Source: Robiginitomaculum_A sp036478535
GTDB lineage: Bacteria; Pseudomonadota; Alphaproteobacteria; Caulobacterales; Maricaulaceae
DNA length: 64,000 nucleotides
Assembly: GCA_965224735.1 (NCBI GenBank)
Contig: OZ245059.1
Location: 2,542,001-2,606,000 of the forward strand
Direction: 5' to 3'
A program made the translations under genes and the position numbers. The notes beneath the pieces were generated by a model. The model saw only the letters and a list, made by a program, of their open reading frames with translations. It was not told where the DNA came from and searched no databases. Of this stretch, positions 35,325-44,617 are shown one piece after another (position 1 is the stretch's first letter; every line of letters starts with the position of its first letter).

Positions 35325-37784
35325 TTACGCGGCTTCGCCAATAACAGACTTCACTTTCTCGGCTAGTTCTTTGAGCGTGAACGGTTTTGGCAAGAAGGTC
35401 ACATCAGGCTCTTCAGCAAGAAGATCGGAAAATTCCTCTTCCGCATAACCAGAAATAAAGACAACCTCCGCCTTGCCCAAAAGCTTGCGTCCTTTCTTGA
35501 GCAATGTCGGCCCGTCCATGCCAGGCATCACCACATCAGAGATCATCAAATCAAAATTTTCACTTGCCTCTTTGAGAATTTCATAAGCTTCCTCCCCATC
35601 GCACGCCTCCGTGACCGTGTAGCCGCGTTTGCGCAGGGTTTTAGCCGCGATTGTGCGCACAGCGTCTTCATCTTCAACAAAGAGTATATGTCCCTGCCCA
35701 GCCAGATCTTTTGGCTTAACAACCATTGGTTTGGGTTTGGGTTTAAACTCGATAATGTCCGCTTTGCTCGCCGTTGGGATATAAACACGGAACGTAGTCC
35801 CTACCCCAATTTCACTTTGCAAACGCAAATGCCCACCTGATTGCTCTACAATACCGTAAACCGTCGCCAGGCCCAGTCCTGTGCCTTTCCCCAGCTTTTT
35901 GGTGGTAAAGAATGGCTCGAATATTTTCTCTTGGGTTTCCAAGTCCATACCCGTGCCCGTATCGGTAACTTCGATCAACACAAAACCGCCCCCCTTCGGC
36001 ACTTTGATACTATCACGCTCTAAATCATCATCGCTAACTTTGACAGAGCGCAAAGTAATCGTGCCACCGCCCGCATCTACGCTGGCATCACGGGCATTCA
36101 CACAAAGGTTCATCAAAACGGTTTCAAGTTGGGTTTTATCGGCTCGAATTGGCGGCAAGCCGCGCCCATGCACCACATCAAGTTTCACCCTATCCACAAG
36201 CACTTGGTTAAGAAGAACACTCAAATCTGACAATGTATCCGTGACATCCAGAACTTCTGCACGCAAAGTTTGCTTGCGCGAAAACGCTAAAAGTTTACGC
36301 ACAAGACCCGCCGCGCGCGATACTGTTTGGTTAATCTTTTGCAGCTCAGGATAAGATGGGTCGCCAACGGGGTGGCGCCCTAAAAGCTCATCCGTATTGA
36401 GGCGAATAGCCGTAAGAAGGTTGTTGAAATCATGGGCAACGCCGCCTGCAAGTTGACCAATAGCTTGCATTTTTTGTGACTGTACAAGTTGGTCTTCCAA
36501 AGATTTTCGGGCCGTAATATCAACAATAAATGCCGTACAGCTCCCATTTGCGTGCGCATTAGAATATACATTCACAGGCCGTTTTTTGGTGTCGGAAAGG
36601 CGCACTTCATGAGGCTCATCTTTATTTTCAACATGCGCCGCTAGAAATTTAGAGGCGCTTGTACTCTCACTAAACAAAGATTTAAAATTTCCGCCTATGA
36701 TATTTCGCACATCAAACATTTCAACAATCGCGGCATTCGCATTTACAACCTTAGCCGTTTTCAAATCCCAACTATCGAGTAAAACAACGCCAAAGGGCGC
36801 TTCGTTAAACATGTAAAAATCAGTTTTATCCTCGCTACTCCTAACTCTTGGTCGAGACGAAGCGCCAATCCCAACATGGCCTTGCAGAGCAACGCTTGCG
36901 CACATATCACCTGAATCCAGCTGATGCCAAATCGCGCTTAGAGCCGTTGGCGAGACAACACCCTTTTGGGTAATAAGGCGCGTATTTGCGCGAATAACGC
37001 GCCCTGGTACTTGCTTGCTTTTCAAAAGAATGTCCGGGCTTTCGATAAAATTTATGATGTTTTCAGGGAAACCCGCATCATCGTGCCCTAACCACCCTTT
37101 CAAAGTGGTATTCATTTCCAAAACGCTTCCACCTAAACTCATAGAAAACAGGCCAAGAGGAACTTCGCTCAGGCTCGACTTCTCAGATGCAACTTTCTCA
37201 TCACCTATGCTAATTTGCCAAAGTTGCCCGTTCGGTATGGCATGCACATCAACAGTGAAAACTTTATAACTGCCATCTGGGAGCAAAATACTGATGTCTT
37301 CTCTTCCGTGTGCATTATCCATAGATGTATGATGCAAGCGAAACAGCGCGGCGGACGCATTTTTTTCATTCTTGCTAAACAGGCGAGCAACAGAAGGCGC
37401 TTCCTCTCCCATCAACTCGGCGCCTAAAGTACGCGCCAAATCTAAATAGGCCGTATTGGCAAGTACGGGTTTTGTATTTTGCACAATCAGGCTCGGTATG
37501 GAGAGGTTTTGAAAACTTGCCTCCAAAAACTTTTCCGCATCGGCACTGTTCTCTTGGCTATACCCAGTTTTACCATTGCTAAAGAGTATCGTTACAATCG
37601 ACAACATAGAAACAACAAAAACCCCAATGAGCAAAATAAAGGCTGACCAGCCAAGAGAGCGTCCTTGCAAACTCGCAACAATCGTTGTTACAATTACAAG
37701 AGCCGCCAGCCCCGACAATAAGACTATTGTACGCCTCGACATTTTTGTATTTTCAAGACTTTCTTTATTCATGTCAGCAATCAT
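35325..37784 (-). CDS. cckA: Hybrid sensor histidine kinase CckA
   Basis: 819 residues. Two N-terminal transmembrane segments, PAS-like region(s), then a HisKA domain with the phospho-His in GGVAHDFNNLLTAIRLN near residue 450. The ATPase domain has TDTGTGMD and GLGLATVYGIV. A C-terminal receiver domain has the phospho-Asp in MISDVVMPGMDGP near residue 750. CckA feeds the ChpT-CtrA phosphorelay that times the alphaproteobacterial cell cycle and motility. Start uncertain between ATGs at 37784 and 37772. Confidence 0.93.
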   Translation of the reverse strand: MIADMNKESLENTKMSRRTIVLLSGLAALVIVTTIVASLQGRSLGWSAFILLIGVFVVSMLSIVTILFSNGKTGYSQENSADAEKFLEASFQNLSIPSLIVQNTKPVLANTAYLDLARTLGAELMGEEAPSVARLFSKNEKNASAALFRLHHTSMDNAHGREDISILLPDGSYKVFTVDVHAIPNGQLWQISIGDEKVASEKSSLSEVPLGLFSMSLGGSVLEMNTTLKGWLGHDDAGFPENIINFIESPDILLKSKQVPGRVIRANTRLITQKGVVSPTALSAIWHQLDSGDMCASVALQGHVGIGASSRPRVRSSEDKTDFYMFNEAPFGVVLLDSWDLKTAKVVNANAAIVEMFDVRNIIGGNFKSLFSESTSASKFLAAHVENKDEPHEVRLSDTKKRPVNVYSNAHANGSCTAFIVDITARKSLEDQLVQSQKMQAIGQLAGGVAHDFNNLLTAIRLNTDELLGRHPVGDPSYPELQKINQTVSRAAGLVRKLLAFSRKQTLRAEVLDVTDTLSDLSVLLNQVLVDRVKLDVVHGRGLPPIRADKTQLETVLMNLCVNARDASVDAGGGTITLRSVKVSDDDLERDSIKVPKGGGFVLIEVTDTGTGMDLETQEKIFEPFFTTKKLGKGTGLGLATVYGIVEQSGGHLRLQSEIGVGTTFRVYIPTASKADIIEFKPKPKPMVVKPKDLAGQGHILFVEDEDAVRTIAAKTLRKRGYTVTEACDGEEAYEILKEASENFDLMISDVVMPGMDGPTLLKKGRKLLGKAEVVFISGYAEEEFSDLLAEEPDVTFLPKPFTLKELAEKVKSVIGEAA

Positions 37785-37845
37785 AATGTTATTTATTACC
37801 TTCTATGCCTATAAAAAGTTAATGAGCCTGTAAACAATAGGGAGA

Positions 37846-37927
37846 GTGTTTCTTTTTGTGTTTCTTTTTGTGTTTCTTTTTACTATAGTTGTGAAAGCAA
37901 ATTATTATAGTTGTGAAAACAAATCTC
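37846..37927. repeat. Two kinds of short tandem repeats before the DUF885 gene
   Basis: Three exact copies of the 12-mer GTGTTTCTTTTT fill 37846-37881, immediately followed by two 22-base units (37884-37905 and 37906-37927) sharing TATAGTTGTGAAA and CAAAT. The stretch lies between the divergent cckA and DUF885 genes, so repeat-number changes could alter promoter spacing. Confidence 0.8.
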
Positions 37928-37940
37928 AGGAATAAGTATT

Positions 37941-39800
37941 ATGAAAAAAATAACGCTAGGGCTCCTGCTTGGTACAGGGCTCCTGCTCGGTACATTGATT
38001 AATGCATCACTCGTGGGCGGATGCTCAAAGAACACGCCAGATACTGACAAACAAGCAGCAACACAAAACCAGATGCAATCAGAAACCCAAAGCATTGATG
38101 AATGGTTTGAAGCACGTTACCAAGACGGATTAGCACGCTCGCCGATGCAGAAAACCTATCTCGGTATAAATGGGGCGAATGACAAACTTGATGATATGTC
38201 ACAAGCAGCTCTCGATGAAAAATATGCGCTAGAGCAACAATGGCTAGCAGATATGAAGCACAGGTTTAATTTTACCAACCTTAATCAGCAAGGCAAATTA
38301 TCCTATCGATTATTCGAGTACACAGCAAAGACCGAAAAAAACGATCATGCGTTTGAAGACCTAGGCTATGTCTTCACCCATATGGACGGAGCCCATACAG
38401 AGTTCCCAGCCTTTCTGATCAACTTCCATCAAGTCAAAACGGAAAAAAACTTGCAAGATTATTTCGCCCGCCTTGAGGCGGCGCCGCACTATCTTGGACA
38501 ATACAAAACCCGCGCGCAAGCGCAGTTTGAAAATGGCGTTAGCTTGCCAAAATTCGTTTACGCCAAACTTATCACCGCATCGCAAAACATAATCAAAGGC
38601 GCGCCGTTTGAAGAGGGCGCCGACAGCCCGCTCTATGTCGATATAAAAATCAAGGCCAAAGGACTAGGCCTGAGCGAGGCGGACACCCAAGCCTACATAG
38701 ACAAAGGCGCTTCTTTGCTAATTGGTTCAGTAAAACCCGCTTACGAGGACTTGATTAACATGTTCCGGCTGCAAGAAGAAAAAGCTGACAACAATGATGG
38801 CGTTTGGAAACTCCCGCGCGGAGACAAATTTTACCAATCCCGTTTGGCCTATTATACTACAACCAATCTAACCGTGGATGAAATACACGAAATTGGCCTT
38901 AAGGAAGTTGCACGTATTCAAGGCGAGATGAAAAAAATCATGAAACAGGTTGGCTTTAAAGGGTCTTTGCAAGACTTTTATAAATATCTGCGCAAGGATC
39001 CGAAATTCACCTACCCAAATAATGATGAAGGCCGCGCGGCTTATATGGCTAAGGCAACGCAAGTGGTTGATGAAATGAAAGGCCGCTTGGACGATCTTTT
39101 CATCACCAAACCCAAAGCAGATATGGTTGTCAAACGGGTTGAGTCATTTCGCGAAGCCTCAGCCTTTGGCGCGTTTTATGAACAGCCTGCGCTAGATGGG
39201 TCGCGCCCAGGCACATATTTCATAAACCTTAGAAATACACGCGAGCAGCCAAAATATTTAATGCAGGCTCTCGCCTATCATGAGGGCATACCAGGGCACC
39301 ATATGCAAATCGCAACCGCCCTAGAGCTGGACGGCATCCCCGAGTTTCGCAAGCAAGGCGGCTATACTGCCTATATAGAAGGCTGGGCGCTTTATGCTGA
39401 AAGTGTGCCTGCAGAGCTTGGGCTTTATACCGATCCCTATAGTGATTTTGGCCGCCTTTCTATGGAGATATTCAGAGCAGCCCGCCTTGTTGTCGATACG
39501 GGCATCCATTCAAAGAAATGGACACGCGAGCAAGCAGTGCACTATATGCTCGAAAACATTGCTAATCCTGAAGGCGATATCCGCGCAGAAGTTGACCGCT
39601 ATATCGTGTGGCCTGGACAAGCAACCGCTTATAAAATCGGTATGCTAAAAATCATAGAACTCAAGAAAAATGCAAAAACTGCGCTTGGCGATAAATTCGA
39701 CATTAGAGAATTTCATGATATCATCCTCGCAGATGGCCCTGTGCCGCTCTCCATGCTTGAGGAACTTGTAAACGATTGGATAAAAAGAAAAAAAGGATAA
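37941..39800 (+). CDS. DUF885 family lipoprotein (putative zinc metallopeptidase), first of a tandem pair
   Basis: 619 residues. The signal peptide ends in the lipobox LVGGC, so it is predicted to be lipidated and exported. The HEXXH-like YHEGIPGHHMQ motif near residue 446, followed by GWALYAE, is the metal-binding core of DUF885. RPGTYFINLRNTREQPK and YIVWPGQATAYKIGMLKI are further conserved blocks. It probably degrades peptides outside the cytoplasm; the substrate is unknown. The paralogue follows four bases later. Confidence 0.88.
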   Translation: MKKITLGLLLGTGLLLGTLINASLVGGCSKNTPDTDKQAATQNQMQSETQSIDEWFEARYQDGLARSPMQKTYLGINGANDKLDDMSQAALDEKYALEQQWLADMKHRFNFTNLNQQGKLSYRLFEYTAKTEKNDHAFEDLGYVFTHMDGAHTEFPAFLINFHQVKTEKNLQDYFARLEAAPHYLGQYKTRAQAQFENGVSLPKFVYAKLITASQNIIKGAPFEEGADSPLYVDIKIKAKGLGLSEADTQAYIDKGASLLIGSVKPAYEDLINMFRLQEEKADNNDGVWKLPRGDKFYQSRLAYYTTTNLTVDEIHEIGLKEVARIQGEMKKIMKQVGFKGSLQDFYKYLRKDPKFTYPNNDEGRAAYMAKATQVVDEMKGRLDDLFITKPKADMVVKRVESFREASAFGAFYEQPALDGSRPGTYFINLRNTREQPKYLMQALAYHEGIPGHHMQIATALELDGIPEFRKQGGYTAYIEGWALYAESVPAELGLYTDPYSDFGRLSMEIFRAARLVVDTGIHSKKWTREQAVHYMLENIANPEGDIRAEVDRYIVWPGQATAYKIGMLKIIELKKNAKTALGDKFDIREFHDIILADGPVPLSMLEELVNDWIKRKKG

Positions 39801-39804
39801 AACC

Positions 39805-41655
39805 ATGAAAAAAATTCTCCTCATAACTGCAGGGCTACTTTCGCCTTTACTTATGCTGGGCGCTTGTTCACAGCAAAAAGATAATAGCATCAAAATAGAG
39901 CCACCTGCAAAAACGAATGCGCAAACACAAACCCTCACCCAAAATGAAAAACTTGACGCTTGGTTTGAAGAAATTTTCCAACGGGAGCTTAAAAAATCTC
40001 CGATGTTTATGACAACTTTGGGCATAAAAACCGACAATAATAAATGGGATGATGAAAGTAAAATTGCGTATTTGGACAAGCTGGATCGCAAACGGCAAGA
40101 CTTAGACCATATGCGCAAAACCTTTGACAAGGACACTTTGGACAAAAACCATGCGCTCTCCTATCGCTTATTTGAAACAAGCGCAAAGCAAGACATACAG
40201 GGCGAGCGTTGGTGGGACTATACATATACGTTCAACCAAATGTTTGGTCCACAATCAGATATTCCTGCCTTTCTTATAAACCGTCACCGCGTTGATGATA
40301 TTGACGATGCGAAAGCCTATATAGCCCGGCTGGACAGCCTGGATGGGTATATGGGTACGCTTGTGAGCAATGCTCATAAAAGCGCGAAAAAAGGGATAAT
40401 GCCGCCAAAATTTGTCTATGCCCATGTTATTCGTGATGCCAAAAACATCATTACAGGCGAGCCATTTACCGATGGCGATCTCTCAACACTCCTCGATGAC
40501 TTCCAAAGTAAAATTCGTAAATTAAACCTGCCTGAAGCGAAAGAAAAAACCTTGCTTGAAGCGGCTATCAAAGCGCTCCTCACCTCAGTGAAACCAGCCT
40601 ATGAAAACCTGATAGCCGAAATGGAAGATCAACAAGCCAATGCCAACACGGATGATGGCGCTTGGAAACTTCCTGATGGCGCTGATTATTACAAATACCG
40701 CCTCAAGAAAATGACGACAACTGATATGACCCCGTCTGAAATTCACGACCTTGGCCTATCAGAAGTAGCGCGTATCCACGGGGAAATGCGCAAAATTATG
40801 AAACAGGTTGGCTATAAAGGCAGCTTGCAAGAATTTTTCACAAACCTGAAAAACGATCCAAAACAATATTATGAGGACAGCAGTGCAGGCCGCGCCGCTT
40901 ATCTAAAAGACGCGGTAAAAATTATTGCCACAATGAAAACACGCCTTGATGATGTGTTTCTCGTCAAACCAAAAACAGACCTTATTGTCAAACAGGTCGA
41001 AGCCTTTCGCGAAAAATCTGCTGGCAAAGCCTTTTATAACCGGCCCGCCGCTGATGGATCAAGGCCTGGCATCTATTATGTGAATTTGTACAAAACAGCC
41101 GACATGCCCAAATACCAAATGGAAGCCCTCGCTTATCATGAAGGTATTCCAGGGCACCATATGCAAATCGCTATTCAGCAAGAGTTAAAAAACATCCCAA
41201 ATTTTCGCAAATTCAGCCAAATAACGGCTTATTCTGAAGGCTGGGGTCTTTATAGCGAGTTCCTGCCCAAAGAAATGGGATTTTACCAAGACCCCTATTC
41301 TGATTTTGGCCGGCTTTCCATGGAACTTTGGCGCGCCGCGAGGCTAGTTGTTGATACGGGTATTCACGACAAAAAATGGACGCGCGAGCAAGCCATTGAT
41401 TATCTATTGGCCAACACACCCAACTCAGAAAATGACTGCGTCAAATCTATTGAGCGCTATATCGTTATGCCTGGCCAAGCCACCGCCTATAAAATCGGAA
41501 TGCTCAAAATCCTAGGACTGCGCGAGGAAGCCAAAAAAACCTTGGGCGACAAATTTGACCTGCGCGAATATCACAACGTGATCATAAGCTCAGGCCCCGT
41601 ACCGCTTAATATTATGGAAGAACGGGTAAATGCTTGGGTGGCTGGAAAGGAATAA
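39805..41655 (+). CDS. DUF885 family lipoprotein, second of a tandem pair
   Basis: 616 residues. Lipobox LMLGACS. It has the same YHEGIPGHHMQ motif near residue 446, then SEGWGLYSE and YIVMPGQATAYKIGMLKI. It aligns throughout with the first gene and clearly arose by tandem duplication, though the N-terminal halves have diverged. GGATAAAACC precedes the ATG. Co-transcription with the first gene is likely. Confidence 0.88.
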   Translation: MKKILLITAGLLSPLLMLGACSQQKDNSIKIEPPAKTNAQTQTLTQNEKLDAWFEEIFQRELKKSPMFMTTLGIKTDNNKWDDESKIAYLDKLDRKRQDLDHMRKTFDKDTLDKNHALSYRLFETSAKQDIQGERWWDYTYTFNQMFGPQSDIPAFLINRHRVDDIDDAKAYIARLDSLDGYMGTLVSNAHKSAKKGIMPPKFVYAHVIRDAKNIITGEPFTDGDLSTLLDDFQSKIRKLNLPEAKEKTLLEAAIKALLTSVKPAYENLIAEMEDQQANANTDDGAWKLPDGADYYKYRLKKMTTTDMTPSEIHDLGLSEVARIHGEMRKIMKQVGYKGSLQEFFTNLKNDPKQYYEDSSAGRAAYLKDAVKIIATMKTRLDDVFLVKPKTDLIVKQVEAFREKSAGKAFYNRPAADGSRPGIYYVNLYKTADMPKYQMEALAYHEGIPGHHMQIAIQQELKNIPNFRKFSQITAYSEGWGLYSEFLPKEMGFYQDPYSDFGRLSMELWRAARLVVDTGIHDKKWTREQAIDYLLANTPNSENDCVKSIERYIVMPGQATAYKIGMLKILGLREEAKKTLGDKFDLREYHNVIISSGPVPLNIMEERVNAWVAGKE

Positions 41656-41695
41656 AAAACTACGCCAAGCGCATAAAGAGCCCGCACACTTCCTT

Positions 41696-42154
41696 TTAAC
41701 CCATTTTGCGGGCGCGTTCGGCGGCTTCGTGCATTTCTTGAGCTTCTAGACCTAGGGTGGCTATAGGGCGGGCTTCTAGGCGGCCTAGGTGAATGGGATC
41801 GCCTGTTTCCTCGCAATAGCCATATTCATCATTCTTTAGGCGCACCAGAGCCTTATCAATTTTATTAATCAGTTTACGCAGCCGGTCACGGGAGCGAAGC
41901 TCCATGCGCCTGTCAGCATTAGCGGCGGCGCTATCGACCAAATCAGGATGTGAAACATTTTCGCTTTGTAAAAATTCGATCGTATTTTTGGTTTGATCGA
42001 CAATGTCTTGTTTCCACGCCTCTAGTTTTTGGCGGAAATACTCTTTTTGCTTTGCCCCCATGAATTTCTCATCCTTGGAAGGTTTGTAATTTTTCGGCAA
42101 TTTCGTGCGTTTCTTTGCAGCGCCCGCTTTTGCCTTTGCTCTTGTTAATGCCAT
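41696..42154 (-). CDS. dksA: DksA-type RNA polymerase-binding regulator, zinc-poor
   Basis: 152 residues. A coiled coil at ~35-110, including LVDSAAANADRRMELRSRDR, and a C-terminal YGYCEETGDPIHLGRLEARP segment. Only one of the four zinc cysteines remains (others replaced by Thr or Gly), as is common in alphaproteobacterial DksA. It binds the RNA polymerase secondary channel and works with ppGpp. The basic N-terminus (RAKAKAGAAKKRTKLPK) is an alphaproteobacterial extension. Confidence 0.9.
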   Translation of the reverse strand: MALTRAKAKAGAAKKRTKLPKNYKPSKDEKFMGAKQKEYFRQKLEAWKQDIVDQTKNTIEFLQSENVSHPDLVDSAAANADRRMELRSRDRLRKLINKIDKALVRLKNDEYGYCEETGDPIHLGRLEARPIATLGLEAQEMHEAAERARKMG

Positions 42155-42378
42155 GTTTTCATCCCTAAAAAATAGTAAGGGCTTATCCTAGCCACGTTTT
42201 CAACCACATTTTCAGTCACATTTTCACTCACAGGGCATATATAGGAGGGGAGTTTTGCGCACAACTAAAATTTTCGTTACATAGCTAATCTATTGTAAAA
42301 TCACTGTATTTAGTATTGTATTTAGTACAGTAATGATTCAAATGAACACTATATTTACCCCAAAAAGGCAAAACACAG

Positions 42379-43221
42379 ATGAAATTTTCCAGCACCGATA
42401 AATACGTCGCCACCAAAGATTTGCGCATAGCGGTTAATGCTTCTATAACTCTTGAGCGGCCTTTGCTGATCAAGGGCGAGCCAGGCACGGGAAAAACCGT
42501 CCTCGCCGAGGAAATTGCAACATCATTGGGCGCGCCTTTGCTTGAGTGGAATATCAAATCCACCACCAGGGCCCAGCAAGGCCTGTATGAATATGACGCA
42601 GTAGCCAGATTGCGGGACAGCCAACTTGGCAATGACAAAGTCCATGATATTGGTAATTACATCAAAAAGGGAAAATTGTGGGCGGCGTTCACCAGTGAAA
42701 AGCGCCCTATCCTCTTGATTGATGAAATAGACAAAGCCGATATCGAATTTCCAAATGATCTTTTGCACGAGCTTGATAAAATGCAGTTTCATGTTTACGA
42801 GACTGGCGAGACTATAAAAGCCGTGCAGCGCCCGATTATTCTCATTACCTCTAACAATGAGAAAGATCTACCAGACGCGTTTTTGCGCCGTTGTTTTTTC
42901 CATTACATTCAGTTCCCTGACCAAGAAACCATGCAAAAAATCATTGATGTGCACTTCCCAGATATCAAACAAAGGCTTGTGAGCGCGGCGCTTAAACGGT
43001 TTTATGCTGTGCGCGATGTGCCAGGGTTGAAGAAAAAACCATCTACATCAGAACTGCTCGACTGGCTTAAATTGCTTATGGTCGAGGATATCGCCCCTGA
43101 AACCCTACGCGAAACGGACAATACAAAGCTTATTCCGCCCTTGCATGGCGCTCTGCTAAAGAACGAGCAAGATGTGCATTTGTTTGAACGGCTCGCCTTT
43201 TTATCACGGCGCGGCGGTTAA
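42379..43221 (+). CDS. MoxR-family AAA+ ATPase
   Basis: 280 residues. Walker A KGEPGTGKTVLAEE near residue 36, Walker B ILLIDEIDKAD near 114-124, sensor ITSNNEKDLPDAFLRR near 150-165. MoxR ATPases act as chaperones or metal-insertion helpers, usually with a von Willebrand factor A (CoxE-like) partner encoded next to them. Here the next gene lies on the other strand and shares the TTAA of both stops (43218-43221), so no VWA partner follows. Confidence 0.9.
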   Translation: MKFSSTDKYVATKDLRIAVNASITLERPLLIKGEPGTGKTVLAEEIATSLGAPLLEWNIKSTTRAQQGLYEYDAVARLRDSQLGNDKVHDIGNYIKKGKLWAAFTSEKRPILLIDEIDKADIEFPNDLLHELDKMQFHVYETGETIKAVQRPIILITSNNEKDLPDAFLRRCFFHYIQFPDQETMQKIIDVHFPDIKQRLVSAALKRFYAVRDVPGLKKKPSTSELLDWLKLLMVEDIAPETLRETDNTKLIPPLHGALLKNEQDVHLFERLAFLSRRGG

Positions 43222-44510
43222 CATTTTGCAAAATCCCAAATATCAGGAACATCCACAAGCAAGTCTGCGTAATAATCCTGAAAACCTGGCAACTTTACCC
43301 TATTGAGGAAGCTGGAATAAGCCAGATAGCTGACGAGGAATCGCATGTCTTTAACCCATGGCGGTAGAATTCTTGGCGGCTTTAAGCGGCCATGAGACGC
43401 CATTTCAGCAAGCGCAGGCACATCTTCAAGATCAAGCTTGCCGACAAAGAGCAACCGTATTAAATCCCCCCGTCCGAGCTTAATCACCGTGCGCATAAAA
43501 TTATGAACCCGCAAAAGCCCGTTCAGATATACTCCATCCTTGGTAAAGGGCGCGCCGCCCGTTAAAACACCGCCCCGAAACACCCGGCGCGTACTTTCAT
43601 AAGAGCCGCGCTCATCATTACCTCGTCCAATAAAATAGCGGTAAACTTGAATAAAATCGGCGCCCTCTACAGACATTTGAATGGCGATCACCCTATCAAC
43701 CAAACGTTTGAAGCGGAACGGATCCATAGCACCCGTGATGATTTCAGCAAACACCGCAAGCCCCTCTTGGATCTCTGTCGTGCCCGCATGGGCCGAGCCT
43801 AATATAGGAAAGTTTTTTTGCTCTCTCCCGTTAATTGCCGTCGCCGTATGCACCATGGCTTCGTGGTGAAAAAGTTGACGCACATCCATGGCCGAAAAAC
43901 GGGCGCTCTCGCGAATACGGATGCACGTGCGCCCAGCAAGTGCTTTGGACGAGAGATGAGATGTGATCTCTATGCGCGGCGTATCCGCACCCATAGCGGG
44001 CTTTAGTTTTGCCCCTAACCTTTTGGCAAATTCACCCGCGCCGAATATTTCATGACTGCCCCCTAAAATAAGATTATCCGAGCTTAGACCTGCGAGCACC
44101 TTGTCCAAATGTCGCGCTAGATCGATGGTCTGATTAGTTTTATCGAGCAAATATTGCTCGGGCGTACCATAAAGTGTTTTTGAGTGCGTATAAAAATCAG
44201 CCGTCCCAACACTGCCTAACATAGCGGCGGCAAGTTCCAATTTATCCGCTGTACGCTGTAACCATTTTTGCACTGGGTGTTCACCGTTCACCAGTCCCCG
44301 TGCCGCTTTTATATGCGCGCGCGCTTGCGCACCGTCAAATTGTGGGTAATGAACATTTGGCATTTCCGCCCCCCCGCCCGCCAAAAACGCCGCCCCCACT
44401 TCAGGACCCCAACTAAGCGCCTTGAGTACCCGCAAGCTCTTTTGCGCGTCATGCAAATGCGAAGCTGCCATTCGCGCATCATTATAGAGTGCGTTAGAGA
44501 GTTTGCTCAT
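43218..44510 (-). CDS. DUF1704/QEGLA-motif putative metallopeptidase (tyrosine-carboxypeptidase-like)
   Basis: 430 residues. FHHEAMVHT is the HEXXH-like zinc site (about residues 215-223), and EIQEGLAVFAE supplies the QEGLA motif that names the family. Proteins of this family are annotated as flavohemoglobin-expression modulators, and distant eukaryotic relatives remove tyrosine from tubulin; the bacterial substrate is unknown. No signal peptide is seen, so it should be cytoplasmic. Confidence 0.85.
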   Translation of the reverse strand: MSKLSNALYNDARMAASHLHDAQKSLRVLKALSWGPEVGAAFLAGGGAEMPNVHYPQFDGAQARAHIKAARGLVNGEHPVQKWLQRTADKLELAAAMLGSVGTADFYTHSKTLYGTPEQYLLDKTNQTIDLARHLDKVLAGLSSDNLILGGSHEIFGAGEFAKRLGAKLKPAMGADTPRIEITSHLSSKALAGRTCIRIRESARFSAMDVRQLFHHEAMVHTATAINGREQKNFPILGSAHAGTTEIQEGLAVFAEIITGAMDPFRFKRLVDRVIAIQMSVEGADFIQVYRYFIGRGNDERGSYESTRRVFRGGVLTGGAPFTKDGVYLNGLLRVHNFMRTVIKLGRGDLIRLLFVGKLDLEDVPALAEMASHGRLKPPRILPPWVKDMRFLVSYLAYSSFLNRVKLPGFQDYYADLLVDVPDIWDFAKC

Positions 44511-44617
44511 ATGTTTAAACTAACAATATACAACATAGGAAAATAGGAAAATACAATCAAATTAGGGGCTGGGGACAGTTAGAATTGGGATTAAGATATG
44601 AGTCAACAATAATATAC

